Positions 63,404 through 64,000 of a stretch of DNA of 64,000 nt are shown piece by piece; positions within the stretch are counted from its first letter, which is position 1; each line of letters opens with the position of its first letter. The stretch is from Prevotella ihumii (lineage in GTDB: Bacteria > Bacteroidota > Bacteroidia > Bacteroidales > Bacteroidaceae): positions 2,773,588-2,837,587 of the forward strand of contig NZ_LT706987.1 in NCBI RefSeq assembly GCF_900155655.1, given 5' to 3'. A model generated the notes under the pieces. The model was given only the letters and a program-made list of their open reading frames with translations, made no database searches and had not been told where the DNA came from. The position numbers and the translations under genes are program-made.

Positions 63404-63804
63404 AAATATGTAACTTTGGTTAGTATAATCGCCCGAGTTTGAACACAATCTTTACCGAATAGGTTGGGAAAATGTTCGTAACATACGCCTCTAAATCGAT
63501 ATAAAGGGCTAAGAGGTGATGGGGTTTAGTTATTCACAAAAGTATAAAAAATTATGATAACAGAAAAATATATTGTATTTTAATCTTAATATGTTCATTA
63601 TTTTTAATAAATATTTAATTTTAAACAAGCCTTTTGTAACTATTCTGTATTTTTATCAACTTCTTATTAATCCTTATTTCCGCAGCGTTTTTGCTTGCAA
63701 GAAATGCAAGTGCTTGATACATAAAAGTATTCAAATACTTGCGTATGTCAGAAAATTCACTTATCTTAGTGCTACTAAACATATAAAACAATAAACCAAC
63801 TGAC
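63404..63804. other. Gene-free spacer before the IS1380 transposase
   Basis: This very AT-rich stretch has no supported gene. The left end of the IS1380 element must lie within it, but I could not fix it without the opposite end. Confidence 0.5.
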
Positions 63805-64000
63805 ATAACAAAGGTAGCAATAAAATCTGACAAAATAACCTCTTTTGGTGGAATTTTTCACGTAATGGATGTTTTTTCCAAACTTGGACTCAATCAAGTC
63901 ATTGACTCCTCGCTTGGTCAGCGTGGCAGTACAGGCACGGCATTCCAATATAGTGATATTATTTCATCGCTGTTTTATAGCTATTTGTGCGGTGCTGATT
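63805..64000 (+). CDS. IS1380-family transposase, N-terminal part (partial)
   Basis: The translation (TKVAIKSDKITSFGGIFHVMDV, then LGLNQVIDSSLGQRG, and IISSLFYSYLCGAD at the edge) matches the start of IS1380-family transposases of Bacteroidetes. The codon where ATG is expected is ATA (63805-63807), and no other in-frame ATG lies before 63865, inside the conserved region. The stop upstream is at 63784. Either the copy has lost its start or it uses a rare ATA start. Confidence 0.85.
   Translation, partial: MTKVAIKSDKITSFGGIFHVMDVFSKLGLNQVIDSSLGQRGSTGTAFQYSDIISSLFYSYLCGAD

Overview
The window is a stretch of chromosome from a member of the Bacteroidetes, most likely Prevotella or a close relative. 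The support is: a full Bat (aerotolerance) operon, DUF4270 and DUF4738-type lipoproteins, a UpxY/NusG-like protein, an archaeal-type prolyl-tRNA synthetase, HU-family fusions, IS66 and IS1380 elements of the Bacteroidetes kind, and repeated upstream TAnnTTTG boxes, the -7 promoter element of this phylum. Genus and species cannot be fixed from the sequence alone. No rRNA, tRNA or CRISPR array was recognised.

Layout. 1-726: end of an IS66 element (copy A, minus strand, cut by the window edge). 741-1860: a secreted hypothetical protein with an unclear start, then a repeat-rich spacer holding a nested inverted repeat and a MITE. 1867-15327 (minus): nadE, a Smr-domain protein, queA, a PAP2 phosphatase, and the Bat operon (moxR, DUF58, membrane protein, batA, batB, batC, fused batD-batE). 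16030-23391: small lipoprotein, lepA, a Crp/Fnr regulator, proS, an OmpA-like lipoprotein, a small membrane protein, an RHH protein and an SPFH protein. 23577-25722: complete IS66 copy B. 25918-35844: acyl-CoA synthetase, rplU-rpmA, panC-panD, a half-length glycogen-synthase-like protein with a DUF4270 lipoprotein, and clpC. 36476-46516: FHA protein and HU/SPOR protein, rfbC, DUF4738-like lipoprotein, trpC-like/trpF-like/trpG, an orphan UpxY-like regulator, serB, cyclophilin and sdaA. 46790-59830: DHH phosphoesterase, nucleotidyltransferase, FMN/4Fe-4S membrane protein, MATE transporter, HU-LysM protein, HU, rimO, ftsY, mutS2 and a DUF4827-type lipoprotein. 60051-64000: glmM, a secreted protein with a C-terminal sorting-like region, and the start of an IS1380 transposase.

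Most genes are housekeeping. The unusual material is of two kinds. First, at least four families of non-coding repeat sit between genes: a MITE with 18-bp inverted ends and 4-bp target duplications (3 copies), a cassette of AAACATATATGTTT palindromes around a CAAAGTTGAACTTTG palindrome (5 copies), a CCCAAATCGGTCGTTAGA inverted-repeat family (5 copies), and a 21-bp tandem array. Second, there are proteins of familiar families whose active sites are altered: a TrpC-like and TrpF-like pair that keep the fold but lack several catalytic and phosphate-binding residues, and a glycogen-synthase-like protein that has only the N-terminal half and no KTGGL motif. Two separate proteins carry a cytoplasmic HU-type domain, one membrane helix and a periplasmic peptidoglycan-binding domain (LysM or SPOR), an architecture that could link nucleoid and wall.

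The two IS66 copies lie in opposite orientation, and 24 bp of flank next to copy A recur in inverted form next to the far end of copy B. This suggests that the roughly 23-kb segment between them has been inverted by recombination.
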